Shown: one piece after another, positions 1 to 9,286 of the stretch | Layout: each line of letters opens with the position of its first letter | Numbering within the stretch: position 1 is the first letter of the stretch | Origin: Paenibacillus sp. GSMTC-2017 | GTDB lineage: Bacteria; Bacillota; Bacilli; Paenibacillales; Paenibacillaceae | Length of the DNA stretch: 64,000 bases | Assembly (NCBI RefSeq): GCF_016019935.1 | Contig: NZ_JAECMT010000002.1 | Location: forward strand, 310,001 to 374,000 | Reading direction: 5' to 3' | Translations under genes and position numbers: made by a program | Notes under the pieces: generated by a model | Seen by the model: the letters and a program-made list of their open reading frames with translations, nothing else | What the model was told of the DNA's origin: nothing | Database searches by the model: none

Positions 1-786
1 ATGAATGACTTCATGAAGTACGGATTTGCTTTCATTCAAATATTCAACAAACTGACTTGCTCCGCCCTCATAGTGAAATTGATCATTTTTGCCGTTGCGA
101 TCATCTTTAATGACGACTCTTAATCCTGAGTTTAAAAAGGCTATTTCTTGAAGACGTTCCGCAAGTGTATCGTAATTAAACGAAGTTCCGTTTTGGAACA
201 CACGAACATCCGGCTTAAAGGTTACCCTAGTTCCCGTACGATTTGTATTTCCTATTATCTCCAAACCAGCAACAGGCTCTCCGACATGTTCCTTGCCTTT
301 GTCATCAACCCAATATTCAAACCGCATCTTATGTATTTTGCCGTCGCGGAATATTTCTACTTCCAACCATTCTGACAAAGCATTCGTCACCGATGCGCCT
401 ACACCGTGCAATCCTCCAGATTTCTTATATCCTCCACCACCAAATTTGCCACCAGCATGAAGAATCGTAAACACAACTTGAGGTGTTGGAATTCCGGTCT
501 TGTGCATACCAGTCGGTATTCCCCGACCATTATCATGTATCGTAATTGAACCGTTCTTATGCAACGTAACTTCAATAGCAGAGCAATATTTTGCTAGATG
601 CTCATCCACTGCATTATCGACGATTTCCCATACTAAGTGATGAAGTCCTGATGTGCTAGTGCTACCGATGTACATACCCGGACGTTTACGTACAGCAGTC
701 AAACCTTCTAGTACTTGTATATCATCGGCATCATAGTTCCGGTCTGTGGCCGCTGGACTTGTAAAAAGATCTATTTGCTCAGTCAT
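1..786 (-). CDS. parE: DNA topoisomerase IV subunit B, 5' part (runs off left edge)
   Basis: This is the N-terminal 262 residues of the ATPase subunit of topoisomerase IV, which unlinks daughter chromosomes with ParC. The reading frame stays open to base 1 and the gene continues outside the window. The translation opens MTEQIDLF and soon shows [18 protein letters not shown], then [10 protein letters not shown] (GHKL Asn/Glu ATP site), DNGRGIP and GGLHGVGAS, all typical of the GyrB/ParE ATPase. The opening [11 protein letters not shown] and the [14 protein letters not shown] stretch resemble ParE more than GyrB. ATG at 786 follows a GGGGGAAG Shine-Dalgarno site. GyrB cannot be fully excluded from the N-terminus alone. 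The ABC permease gene starts a new unit upstream at 840. Confidence 0.9.
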   Translation of the reverse strand, partial: MTEQIDLFTSPAATDRNYDADDIQVLEGLTAVRKRPGMYIGSTSTSGLHHLVWEIVDNAVDEHLAKYCSAIEVTLHKNGSITIHDNGRGIPTGMHKTGIPTPQVVFTILHAGGKFGGGGYKKSGGLHGVGASVTNALSEWLEVEIFRDGKIHKMRFEYWVDDKGKEHVGEPVAGLEIIGNTNRTGTRVTFKPDVRVFQNGTSFNYDTLAERLQEIAFLNSGLRVVIKDDRNGKNDQFHYEGGASQFVEYLNESKSVLHEVIH

Positions 787-839
787 GAGCTTCCCCCAAT
801 CCATCTCCATAAATCTCATTGTCATATCTTCAAGCTATT

Positions 840-1826
840 TTAATTCAAGATGTCCCCTTTCGTAAAGACACGAAACGAAACGATTAATGCGGCTACCGCC
901 CAAACGGCTAACAAAATAAGGGAAAAATGAAGCGACATCCCTTCAATTGGTGGTGGTGATCCGTCTAAATACCCAGTCAACTTCAAGTTGACGGAAAATA
1001 AATATTTGGCACTTGTCCACGATGAACTCATTGATGATAAAATGGTTCCTGCAATAATTCCTGCCATCATCGTTACCATACTTGCAGCGGTGCTTCTAAT
1101 TAAAATGCTAACCATCAATCCTAACATAGCAACAGTCATCGCTGAAAACCAGCATAGCCCCGCTTGCATAAGCAAGTATCGCCATTGCGGTATAATGTAT
1201 ACAGCATCCAGGCTCACCTTAGATCCTTGGACTTCGAAACCAGTAAATACTGGAGCTGTCCAACCTCCATAACCAAAAACAAAGCCGGATATAAGGTAAC
1301 ATAATAATACGGTTATCGCAATGGTAAGTGAAACGTATAGCATCAATGCCAGTAATTTACTTAGCAGTATTTTCCAGCGTCTGACCGGTCTAGTTAGTAG
1401 CATCTTGATTGTTCCACTTGTTCGCTCACCAGAAACGATATCTGAGCCCAGTGACAATATAAGCATCGGGATAAAAAGAGTGATTGAGTTGTCCAAAAAT
1501 TCTCTCGTGAACGTTACCCCACTAGGTACACTTGGATTAACATCATGATCCAAATAATATTGGAGCTGCTGGACAGCAATACGTCTGCTCCGCTTCCATT
1601 CTTCTGGAATACGATCACTGGAAAGCGTATTTTCAATATCAGCTATTTGTTGCAATACGCGATTACGCCAATCGGAAAAGTGATCAGCATGATTTTCGAC
1701 TACTTTATATTCGGCATAAGTAAATATAGGTATAAGAACAAGCAAAATGAGAATAACGACGAAAAATCGTTTTTTCAGCCATAACTTTAACGTTTCATTT
1801 TGAACTAAAGCAACAAGTCTATTCAA
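840..1826 (-). CDS. ABC-2 type transporter permease
   Basis: This is the membrane subunit of an ABC transporter, partner of the ATPase encoded immediately upstream. A first hydrophobic helix (about residues 20-40) is followed by a long loop, and five further hydrophobic segments fill the C-terminal two thirds. SGERTSGTIKMLLTRPVRR is the usual ABC-2 cytoplasmic motif. A TTG start at 1826 is preferred because GGAGG lies 9 bases upstream. The GTG at 1835 touches the SD. The gene overlaps the end of the ATPase gene by 8 bases, so translation is probably coupled. The substrate is unknown; antibiotic or lantibiotic export, or Na+ efflux as in NatAB, are family possibilities only. Confidence 0.85.
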   Translation of the reverse strand: MNRLVALVQNETLKLWLKKRFFVVILILLVLIPIFTYAEYKVVENHADHFSDWRNRVLQQIADIENTLSSDRIPEEWKRSRRIAVQQLQYYLDHDVNPSVPSGVTFTREFLDNSITLFIPMLILSLGSDIVSGERTSGTIKMLLTRPVRRWKILLSKLLALMLYVSLTIAITVLLCYLISGFVFGYGGWTAPVFTGFEVQGSKVSLDAVYIIPQWRYLLMQAGLCWFSAMTVAMLGLMVSILIRSTAASMVTMMAGIIAGTILSSMSSSWTSAKYLFSVNLKLTGYLDGSPPPIEGMSLHFSLILLAVWAVAALIVSFRVFTKGDILN

Positions 1827-2778
1827 TGGACTCACCCTCCGTCAAATGAAGAAATAAATCCTCTAATGTTGGCTCTTTACGATAGACTGCTTTAATACCA
1901 ATTCCTTGTCCAACCAAGCGCTCAACTGTTCCCGGAATGTGGTCATCGTGCATGATTGTCATAATTGTCTCCCCTGATACCATCGAGTCAGATGCCAGTT
2001 CGCGCTCAACAGCATCATTTTTACCATATTCAACGACATTTGAATCTTGCAACAGGATTCTTTTCCCTTCTACCCAAGGTGTTAGCTCCCAGTTAACATG
2101 CCCTTTAGCTTGCTCAATTAGCTCTTCAACTTTTCCTGTTGCTATTATTTTCCCTTTGTCAATAATAACGACGCGACTACACAGCATTTGAATTTCGCTT
2201 AATAAATGGCTGGAAATTACTAAACTAAGACCTTCACTAGCTAATTGATGTACGAACGCTCTTAGCTCTTTTATCCCTTTTGGATCTAGTCCATTCGTAG
2301 GTTCGTCGAGTATGAGTAACTTCGGACGACCGAGTAGCGCTTGAGCAATCCCCAGTCGTTGACGCATTCCCAGAGAATATGTTTTTACTTTGTCATGAAT
2401 TCGATCCTTCAACTTAACGATATCAGTCACCTCATGAATACGATCAGCATCTACATTTTCGAGCATACGAGCAAATTGCTCTAAGTTTTGCCATCCTGTG
2501 AGGTAACTGTATACTTCAGGATTTTCGACGATACAACCAACATATTGGAGCGCTTGTTCTGGCTGTCGCTGTACATCATACCCACAAATTCGGATTTGCC
2601 CCGCAGTTGGTTTAATGAGATCCACCAACATTCGAATCGTTGTTGTCTTCCCAGCACCATTCGGTCCAAGAAATCCAAATATTTCACCTTCGCCAATGTC
2701 AAAGTTGATATCTTCTACTATTGTCTTTCCTCGAATCTTTTTTTGTAATCCATTTACTGAAAGAATTGGTTCTTTCAT
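1819..2778 (-). CDS. ABC transporter ATP-binding protein
   Basis: This is the cytoplasmic ATPase that powers the ABC-2 permease at 840-1826. Walker A GPNGAGKTT lies near residue 40, the signature motif is SLGMRQRLG, Walker B is LLILDEPTNGLD, and a switch histidine follows in SSHLLSE. About 90 extra C-terminal residues follow the nucleotide-binding domain, common in drug and bacteriocin exporter ATPases. ATG at 2778 (MKEPILSV) is chosen because the GGGGG just inside the longer frame serves as its SD. An in-frame ATG at 2796 lacks one. The gene lies about 20 bases after the SGNH hydrolase gene, so the three are probably co-transcribed. Confidence 0.85.
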   Translation of the reverse strand: MKEPILSVNGLQKKIRGKTIVEDINFDIGEGEIFGFLGPNGAGKTTTIRMLVDLIKPTAGQIRICGYDVQRQPEQALQYVGCIVENPEVYSYLTGWQNLEQFARMLENVDADRIHEVTDIVKLKDRIHDKVKTYSLGMRQRLGIAQALLGRPKLLILDEPTNGLDPKGIKELRAFVHQLASEGLSLVISSHLLSEIQMLCSRVVIIDKGKIIATGKVEELIEQAKGHVNWELTPWVEGKRILLQDSNVVEYGKNDAVERELASDSMVSGETIMTIMHDDHIPGTVERLVGQGIGIKAVYRKEPTLEDLFLHLTEGESIE

Positions 2779-2799
2779 AAGCAACGTAACCCCCATTAC

Positions 2800-3615
2800 T
2801 CATTTCAATGATTCCAACATACGTGATGCTATTACTTCATAACCACGATCGTTTGGATGAAAGTGATCGGAAGACAAATAATCCATTATTCGTCCCTCGA
2901 AAAGATCAAAAGTAGGGACCATTAGCATGTTTGGATACTCATAAATCGTTTCGTAAACATCATTGTTCCACCCCTGCATTTTTAAGCTAGCATCCCTTAG
3001 CCCTGGTATATCATAAAAAGGATTATACAGTCCCATATATACGATTGTTGCTGTAGGATTTAGATCATGCAGCTTTTTTGCAACTTCACGATAATGGCCA
3101 ATCGCCTTATCAAAGTCTTCTGTCAATTCGTCTACATTTACATCAGATAATTTACGATTTGCAAACTTAGTTCTAGCTGATAAAAACAAGTCGTTACCAC
3201 CGATGCTAAAAACGATCAAATTTGCTTGTCTAATCGCATATTGGTAGCCTGAATCAGATGTAAGCCGTTCGCTTAACTCACTCGCCTTCATTCCGTTTAC
3301 AGCTAAATTATTTATTAATTTAACTGGTTTATCTGATTTAGTTTTAAGACCATCGACTAAACGAAGTACATACCCTTTACCCGAAGGATCACCTGTCCCT
3401 TTTGTTAAGGAATCACCTAATGCAACAATATTGATCTCAGATGCTTTTTCTAAAATAGTTTCATTCGTAACTTCCTTAGGAACTTTATTTACCTCTGCAT
3501 GAGTAGACGCTGGCATCATCATATCTTTGACAACCCATCCAAATCCAACGATTAAAATAACGGTAACGCACAAAGAAGTAATGGCGATAATAGGCCACAA
3601 ATACTGATTTTTCAT
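2800..3615 (-). CDS. Membrane-anchored SGNH/GDSL-family hydrolase
   Basis: This is a lysophospholipase L1-like esterase, predicted to be anchored to the outer face of the membrane by an N-terminal hydrophobic helix (about residues 5-28) with no obvious cleavage site. SGNH blocks are visible: block I VALGDSLTKG with the nucleophilic Ser, block II with Gly at NGMKAS, block III GGNDLF with Asn, and block V DHFHPN with catalytic Asp and His. The frame extends to 3717, but ATG 3615 is preceded by GGGGGAAAGG at good spacing and removes an implausible 34-residue extension. It resembles B. subtilis YpmR-type proteins. The natural ester substrate is not known. It is followed directly by the ABC transporter genes. 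Confidence 0.8.
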   Translation of the reverse strand: MKNQYLWPIIAITSLCVTVILIVGFGWVVKDMMMPASTHAEVNKVPKEVTNETILEKASEINIVALGDSLTKGTGDPSGKGYVLRLVDGLKTKSDKPVKLINNLAVNGMKASELSERLTSDSGYQYAIRQANLIVFSIGGNDLFLSARTKFANRKLSDVNVDELTEDFDKAIGHYREVAKKLHDLNPTATIVYMGLYNPFYDIPGLRDASLKMQGWNNDVYETIYEYPNMLMVPTFDLFEGRIMDYLSSDHFHPNDRGYEVIASRMLESLK

Positions 3616-3742
3616 ACCTTTCCCCCGCTTCAAATATGTAAAAAGAACTATGTTATGAGAAAAAAACTGTATTGGCGAAGGTATCCTTTCTTGTTCAGTT
3701 GTTACCATGGTGTACATTTCTGTCCAAGCTTATGCCATCTAA

Positions 3743-3774
3743 ACAAAAAAAAGAGACGCCATAACGGCATCTCT
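3743..3774 (-). terminator. Rho-independent terminator after yqkE-like gene
   Basis: On the minus strand, AGAGATGCC pairs with GGCGTCTCT around a 5-base loop, with one mismatch. A run of eight to nine T follows. It lies about 30 bases beyond the stop of the YqkE-like gene and ends the purT-yqkE unit. Confidence 0.85.
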
Positions 3775-3804
3775 GTATTGCAATTATTTATAATAACCTA
3801 CTTG

Positions 3805-4077
3805 TTACTTGTATTTGTTCCATCCAGCATTACTATTTTCGAGCAAATAAGCAAAATCATTTTCTTTCAATTTTTGCTCCTTTTTCTTCACTTCTTCTTC
3901 TTGTTTAAGCACTAATTCCTTTTGATCTTGCTCTGCTTTTTTGAGCTCATCGGCTTGCGCCTTTAATTTGCTCAGTACGTCAGCTCCAAGCAGCTCTTTT
4001 AAAGTAACTCCCTTTTCTTGATCAGAGCCTGAATCTGATTTTTTAGGGGGCTTTGCAACTTTCCGTTTTTTAGCCAA
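3805..4077 (-). CDS. YqkE-like DUF3886 protein
   Basis: This is a small, highly charged 90-residue protein. It opens with a basic MAKKRKVAKPPKK stretch, followed by TLKELLGADVLSKLK, then a long Lys/Glu coiled coil (about residues 40-72), and ends FAYLLENSNAGWNKYK. The end and the LKELLG segment match what I know of the DUF3886/YqkE family of Bacillales, whose function is unknown. It starts 11 bases after purT and is followed by a strong terminator, so it is the last gene of a purT-yqkE unit. No membrane segment or signal peptide is seen. Confidence 0.75.
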   Translation of the reverse strand: MAKKRKVAKPPKKSDSGSDQEKGVTLKELLGADVLSKLKAQADELKKAEQDQKELVLKQEEEVKKKEQKLKENDFAYLLENSNAGWNKYK

Positions 4078-4087
4078 AAAATCTCAC

Positions 4088-5272
4088 CTACTTGTTAAAA
4101 TATTCGATATGCAAAGCTTCCGCCGCAGTTCGAGCGGTTGCTCTAGCTGATTCAGTATCTGCAGCTGTACTAAGCGCTACAGCCATCCTTCTGCCAACCT
4201 TCGTTTCTGGTTTTCCAAATAGACGAACTTGTGTATTTGGCACTGACATAGCTTCTTCTAAGCCGCCGATTCGGAAATCAGTTGACTCTCTATCTGCTTT
4301 AAGCGTATGCGATGCGCCAGGAGAAAGCAAACGAATGGTTGGTATAGGATAGCCAAGAATAGCTCTTACATGTAGTGCGAACTCAGATAGATCCTGTGTT
4401 GCCATCGTCACCATACCTGTATCATGCGGACGTGGTGATACTTCACTGAATAAGACGCCATCTTCTGTAATAAACAATTCTACGCCATACAATCCGTACC
4501 CGCCAAGTTCATCTGTAATTTTTAAAGCAATTGCTTCAGCTTCATTAATGTGTTCCTCCGTCATTTCGTGCGGCTGCCAAGATTCAATATAATCGCCGTC
4601 CTTCTGAACATGACCAATTGGTGCACAGTAACTAGTACCTGATACAGAACGAATTGTAAGTAGCGTAATTTCTGATTGGAACGTGACGAATCCTTCCACA
4701 ATAATCCGTTGCTTCTTCGCACGTCCACCTTCCATCGCATAGTTCCAACAACTTTCAAGTTCTGCTTCGGAACGACATACACTTTGACCCTTACCCGAAG
4801 AACTCATAATAGGTTTAATCACACATGGATATCCTAGCGTTTCTGCCCCTGCTCTAAGCTCTTCTAGTGATTCAGCAAACTGATATGGCGCTGTTGGAAG
4901 CCCAAGTGTTTCGGCAGCAAGTCGACGAATCCCTTCACGATCCATCGTAAGTCTAGCGGCACGTGCTGTAGGAATGACTCTATGACCTTCGCTTTCAAGT
5001 TCAACTAACGTTTCAGTTGCGATAGCTTCTATCTCTGGCACGATAAGATCAGGACGTTCTTGTTCAATAATGCGGCGAATCGCTTTACCATCAAGCATGT
5101 CTGTCACATAGCTGCGATGAGCTACTTGCATAGCAGGAGCATTAGCATAACGATCTACAGCTATCGTTTCAACACCGAGACGTTGTGCCTCAAGAACAAC
5201 TTCCTTACCTAGCTCACCTGAGCCAAGCATTAATATTTTACGCGATTGTGTCGTTAATGGTGATCCATACAT
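4088..5272 (-). CDS. purT: Formate-dependent phosphoribosylglycinamide formyltransferase
   Basis: PurT makes formyl-GAR from GAR, formate and ATP in purine synthesis, as an alternative to folate-dependent PurN. The 394-residue length is typical. The N-terminal domain has [11 protein letters not shown], and the ATP-grasp domain carries [11 protein letters not shown] (ATP-binding loop) and [13 protein letters not shown] (Mg/ATP ligands), the latter characteristic of PurT as against PurK. ATG 5272 has AGGAGG about 11 bases upstream, and that SD lies in one arm of an inverted repeat (see separate entry). It stands apart from any pur operon here. Confidence 0.93.
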   Translation of the reverse strand: MYGSPLTTQSRKILMLGSGELGKEVVLEAQRLGVETIAVDRYANAPAMQVAHRSYVTDMLDGKAIRRIIEQERPDLIVPEIEAIATETLVELESEGHRVIPTARAARLTMDREGIRRLAAETLGLPTAPYQFAESLEELRAGAETLGYPCVIKPIMSSSGKGQSVCRSEAELESCWNYAMEGGRAKKQRIIVEGFVTFQSEITLLTIRSVSGTSYCAPIGHVQKDGDYIESWQPHEMTEEHINEAEAIALKITDELGGYGLYGVELFITEDGVLFSEVSPRPHDTGMVTMATQDLSEFALHVRAILGYPIPTIRLLSPGASHTLKADRESTDFRIGGLEEAMSVPNTQVRLFGKPETKVGRRMAVALSTAADTESARATARTAAEALHIEYFNK

Positions 5273-5280
5273 AGTAGAAA

Positions 5281-5323
5281 GAACCTCCTGGACATTTGAA
5301 CTTTTCTTCCATTGTGGAGGTTC
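5281..5323 (-). promoter_or_regulatory. Inverted repeat covering the purT ribosome-binding site
   Basis: GAACCTCC (5281-5288 on the plus strand) is exactly repeated as GGAGGTTC at 5316-5323. In the transcript these form an 8-bp stem with a 27-base loop, and the 3' arm contains most of the purT SD (AGGAGG, plus-strand 5284-5289). This could lower translation initiation or respond to a ligand or protein. I do not recognise a known riboswitch. It could also be chance. Confidence 0.45.
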
Positions 5324-5379
5324 ATTCTGTAAAAATCAATACTTTAACCGTGATGATTGCGTGACTATTTCAATAATTG

Positions 5380-7203
5380 CTACAAATAACGAAATTGTGC
5401 TTCAATTAATCCGTTATATACACCTTTATTTGCGATGAGAGCTTCATGACTGCCTTGTTCAACAATTTTTCCGTGATCAAGCACAATAATTTCATCTGCA
5501 TGTCGGATCGTCGACAATCGATGTGCGATCATAAAGGATGTTCTACCTGCTAACAACGTTTTTAAAGCTTCTTGGATTTTTAACTCCGTTTCGGTATCAA
5601 TGCTAGCTGTAGCCTCATCCAAAATAAGAATATGTGGATCAGCAAGTAAAGCTCGTGCAAAGGACAAAAGTTGACGTTGCCCCATAGAAAGCACATTTCC
5701 TCGTTCCTCTACTTGTGTATCGTAACCATCAGGTAATTCCATTATAAAATCATGTGCATGTACAGCTTGAGCAGCTTTCACAATGTCATCGTCACTTGCA
5801 TTTAGTCGCCCGTATCTAATATTATCTCGAATCGAACCGGCGAAAATAAAGGTGTCTTGCATGACTAAACCGACTTGAGTACGTAAACTTTCGATCGTAA
5901 TCTCTTTTATATCGTAGCCATCGATTAAAATTCGTCCTTTAGTTGGATCATAGAAACGACATAACAAATTAATAATCGTACTTTTACCAGATCCAGTATG
6001 ACCTACTAATGCGATGGATTGACCTGCTTTAACGTTCAAACTAATTCCCTTTAAAGCTGGTCTATTCGTCTCATATTCAAACACAATATTATCAAATGAT
6101 ACATCACCACGAATGATAGGCAGATCTTTTGCTTGTTTGGACTCAGCTACTGTCGGTTTTTCATCAATAAACTCAAATATTCGTTCCGATGAAGCCATTG
6201 CGATTAGAAGCTGAGAATACATTTGTCCAAGACGATTAATTGGTTCCCAAAAATTGCCGATGTAATTAGCAAAAGCAACGAGCAATCCAACCGTTATGAT
6301 TTTATCCTCAATTAAAGTAGATCCATACCAGAATAAGATACATGTCCCAACAGCTGCTGTTATTTCGATGACTGGCCCAAAAGACTGGTTAAGCGCCGAT
6401 GCTTTGTTCCACGACTTAATGTTATCCATATTCATATGATTAAAGAATGACATATTGTCCTTCTCCTGTGCATAAGCTTGCGTTACTTTCATACCTTGTA
6501 TACTTTCGTTCAAATGGGCATTAATGCGAGACTGTTTCATACGTACATCTTGCCAAGCGAATCGAATCCGCTTACGAAGTGAAGTAGATACGATAATCAT
6601 AATCGGAACAGTAATCATTACTGCAAGGCCAAGTTTCACATTTAACGCTAATAAGATAATTACGATTCCGACTAGTTGAATACAATCCATAAGTAGATTG
6701 ACTACACCATTCGTAAACAAGTCTTGAAGCGCATTGACGTCATTTGTCACACGAACGAGAACCGATCCAGCAGGACGTTTGTCATAAAATCGGAAAGATA
6801 ACTTTTGAATATGCTGGAACAAATCATTTCTAAGATCGTATATGACTTTCTGACCGATAATATTTGTGTACTTGATTCGATATGTATTTGATGCCCACTG
6901 GATGATATACAGCACTAACATAATTCCGCCAACGAATAGTAACGTTGTAACGTCTCCTGAGCCACTAGTAGGGTCCAATATTTGGTCAATTACGTATATC
7001 ATAAGAAATGGAGTAGTAAGACGTGTTAATGTACCTATGATCATCATGATTAGAACAGGTAGTAGTTGACGTTGATATGGTTTCATATATGTGTATAAGC
7101 GATGTAGTTGTGACCAATTAAATGGTTTTTCTATTGCATCATCATCTTGATATACAAAGCGCTCATTTCGACTTCGATCTTTACCTACTGTTTTAGTACT
7201 CAT
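5380..7203 (-). CDS. ABC exporter half-transporter with consensus ATP site (BmrD/YheH-like)
   Basis: This is the second subunit of a heterodimeric type IV ABC exporter, with a six-helix membrane domain (about residues 30-320) followed by a nucleotide-binding domain. Walker A is GHTGSGKST, the signature is LSMGQRQ (Met replacing the second consensus Gly), and Walker B is ILILDEATAS with an intact catalytic Glu. The switch His is in AHRLST. ATG 7203 follows GGGGAG at good spacing and overlaps the stop of the partner gene by 11 bases. The consensus Walker B here and the degenerate one in the partner match the asymmetric BmrCD/TM287-288 class. The substrate is probably a drug or lipid, which is inference only. 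Confidence 0.9.
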   Translation of the reverse strand: MSTKTVGKDRSRNERFVYQDDDAIEKPFNWSQLHRLYTYMKPYQRQLLPVLIMMIIGTLTRLTTPFLMIYVIDQILDPTSGSGDVTTLLFVGGIMLVLYIIQWASNTYRIKYTNIIGQKVIYDLRNDLFQHIQKLSFRFYDKRPAGSVLVRVTNDVNALQDLFTNGVVNLLMDCIQLVGIVIILLALNVKLGLAVMITVPIMIIVSTSLRKRIRFAWQDVRMKQSRINAHLNESIQGMKVTQAYAQEKDNMSFFNHMNMDNIKSWNKASALNQSFGPVIEITAAVGTCILFWYGSTLIEDKIITVGLLVAFANYIGNFWEPINRLGQMYSQLLIAMASSERIFEFIDEKPTVAESKQAKDLPIIRGDVSFDNIVFEYETNRPALKGISLNVKAGQSIALVGHTGSGKSTIINLLCRFYDPTKGRILIDGYDIKEITIESLRTQVGLVMQDTFIFAGSIRDNIRYGRLNASDDDIVKAAQAVHAHDFIMELPDGYDTQVEERGNVLSMGQRQLLSFARALLADPHILILDEATASIDTETELKIQEALKTLLAGRTSFMIAHRLSTIRHADEIIVLDHGKIVEQGSHEALIANKGVYNGLIEAQFRYL

Positions 7204-8995
7204 CAGATGCTCCCCTTCCACGATCATGAGCCCCAATTACTGAAGCACCCTTCTCAACATTTGATTTAAAATCTGCATATTGAATGTTGTACGTATCTCG
7301 ATATGGACCTCGTATTGTACTAAGTTCCGCATGACTGCCTCGCTGAACGATATGACCTTTTTCCATTACAACAATTTCGTCTGCATGCCTTAGCGAAGAT
7401 ATTCTATGAGCAATGATAAACGTAGTTCTGCCAGCCATTAGCTCCTTAAAACCAGCTTGAATTTCATGTTCAGTTTCCATATCAACAGCACTTGTTGCAT
7501 CGTCCAGAATAAGTATTTTCGGATTTTTAATAAGCGCTCGTGCAATGGCTATTCGCTGCTTCTGCCCGCCTGACAACCCCATTCCACGTTCTCCAACGAC
7601 AGTTTCATAACCAAGTGGCAGCTCCATAATAAAATCATGAGCTTTTGACAACTTGGCTGCTGCTTCTATCTCCTCTTGCGTTACATCTCTGACTCCATAA
7701 GCGATATTGTCACGAATCGACGCAGAGAACAAAAACGTTTCCTGAAAAACCGGTGCGATCTGACGACGTAACGATTCAACGTTAATATGCCGGATATCGA
7801 TGCCATCAATCGAAATATTGCCCTGTTTCACGTTATAAGCGCGCATAAGTAATTGAATAATCGTTGATTTGCCCGATCCTGTTGCACCTAATAATCCGAT
7901 TACAGAACCTGTAGGTGCATTAATAGATATATCCGTTAATGCTGCTGATTTATCTGGATAACTAAATGTAACTCCTTCAAAACGAACATGTCCCTTGACG
8001 TTGTCAGAGGTGAGGTTTATAGCATTATGTTCACTTTTCACATGAACATGTTCGTTCAATAAGCCAATAACACGTTCTCCAGATGCTTTAAATTGTGTGT
8101 AGTTGTTTATATGGAAACCTAAACCCCACATCGGCCCGATAATGTACCAAATTAAACTGAAAAATGCGACAAATTCACCTAGCAATAAAGTATCATTAAT
8201 AACTAAAATACCTCCTGCAAGAAGTAAAATAACGGCACTTGCATTAGCAACAAGCTCCATAACGGGGAAGTACTTCGCCCAAATTGTCGCTGCATGTATT
8301 TGATTTGATCGATATGCTTCATTGCGAGATGAGAATTTCGTAACTTCATGAGGTTCTCGAGCAAATGATTTAACGGTACGTACACCAGTTATGTTTTCTT
8401 GAACAGCTGTCGTTAAGTTGCTCATCGCTTGACGCATTTCTCGGAAAGCGGGATGGATCAACTTTTCAAAGCGGAGTGCCAAAAAAACTAATATCGGCAT
8501 TGTGACTAGTGTAATCAGTGTGAGCTGCCAGTTGATGTACATCATCATTGCACCACCGAATAAAACCATAAGAACCATATTTAAAATTTGTGCAAACCCA
8601 AATCCGATAAAGTTACGAATAGCTTCGAGGTCAGCAGTTAACCTAGACATTAAATCTCCAGTCTTAGCCTTGTCATAATATTGATAGGATAATGTTTGAA
8701 GTTTGTCATACAATGCATTTCGCATTCGAAATGCAACTCGATTGCCTAATCTCCCTCCGAAGAAGCCGTGTAAAAATTGATTTAACGCTTTTAAAGAAAT
8801 AACAGCTACCGCGATTAATGCGAGCTTTGGAACGAGATCAAATTGCTCTAGCCTTATGACATCATCGATCAAATAACGAAGTAAGTTTGGATATACCAGT
8901 CCAAGTGCAGTTGCGATCATTAAAAACAAAATGGAAGTTATAAGAAACTTCTTCTCTGGCAAATAAAAGGCTTTCAATTGCCTAAGGATGTCCAC
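7193..8995 (-). CDS. ABC exporter half-transporter with degenerate ATP site (BmrC/YheI-like)
   Basis: This is the first subunit of the heterodimeric exporter, about 600 residues, with transmembrane helices at about 20-310 and a nucleotide-binding domain after that. Walker A GATGSGKST and signature LSGGQKQ are canonical. Walker B reads ILILDDATSA, with Asp in place of the catalytic Glu, the mark of the non-catalytic site in heterodimeric exporters. The frame extends to 9142, but a GTG at 8995 (VDILRQLKAFY) has AGGGAG upstream, and the longer N-terminus looks like untranslated leader. It is translationally coupled to the partner gene. Confidence 0.88.
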   Translation of the reverse strand: MDILRQLKAFYLPEKKFLITSILFLMIATALGLVYPNLLRYLIDDVIRLEQFDLVPKLALIAVAVISLKALNQFLHGFFGGRLGNRVAFRMRNALYDKLQTLSYQYYDKAKTGDLMSRLTADLEAIRNFIGFGFAQILNMVLMVLFGGAMMMYINWQLTLITLVTMPILVFLALRFEKLIHPAFREMRQAMSNLTTAVQENITGVRTVKSFAREPHEVTKFSSRNEAYRSNQIHAATIWAKYFPVMELVANASAVILLLAGGILVINDTLLLGEFVAFFSLIWYIIGPMWGLGFHINNYTQFKASGERVIGLLNEHVHVKSEHNAINLTSDNVKGHVRFEGVTFSYPDKSAALTDISINAPTGSVIGLLGATGSGKSTIIQLLMRAYNVKQGNISIDGIDIRHINVESLRRQIAPVFQETFLFSASIRDNIAYGVRDVTQEEIEAAAKLSKAHDFIMELPLGYETVVGERGMGLSGGQKQRIAIARALIKNPKILILDDATSAVDMETEHEIQAGFKELMAGRTTFIIAHRISSLRHADEIVVMEKGHIVQRGSHAELSTIRGPYRDTYNIQYADFKSNVEKGASVIGAHDRGRGASDEY

Positions 8996-9199
8996 TGAAA
9001 TCCATCTCCCTATCACTGTTTTTATGTATGAGAGAATATTATCAGCATAGGAATAGTCGAGCAAACTCGATAATAATACGAATTTTTTAATAGTAGCGCT
9101 TATTATGGCGGTTGAACAATTGACGATGGGTAATGCTCCCATATCGTCTTAAATCGTTGCTACAATGTACCTTTTACTCCGTTTTTGCATATTTTCACA

Positions 9200-9250
9200 C
9201 AAAAATAAAAAATGCTTTTACAAGATAGAATCCATCCTGTAAAAGCATTT
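9200..9250 (-). terminator. Rho-independent terminator after dynamin-like gene
   Basis: AAATGCTTTTACAGGAT pairs with the matching arm ending TGTAAAAGCATTT on the minus strand, giving a long stem followed by TTTTATTTTTG. It sits about 40 bases past the stop at 9287. Confidence 0.85.
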
Positions 9251-9286
9251 AGCTATAATTGCGATGAGTGTTCTCGCTATTCAAAT

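Noticed and set aside
148-470. Two 75-codon plus-strand ORFs at the left edge
   Set aside because: They are antisense to the parE frame, which is open to the window edge and carries clear ATPase motifs.
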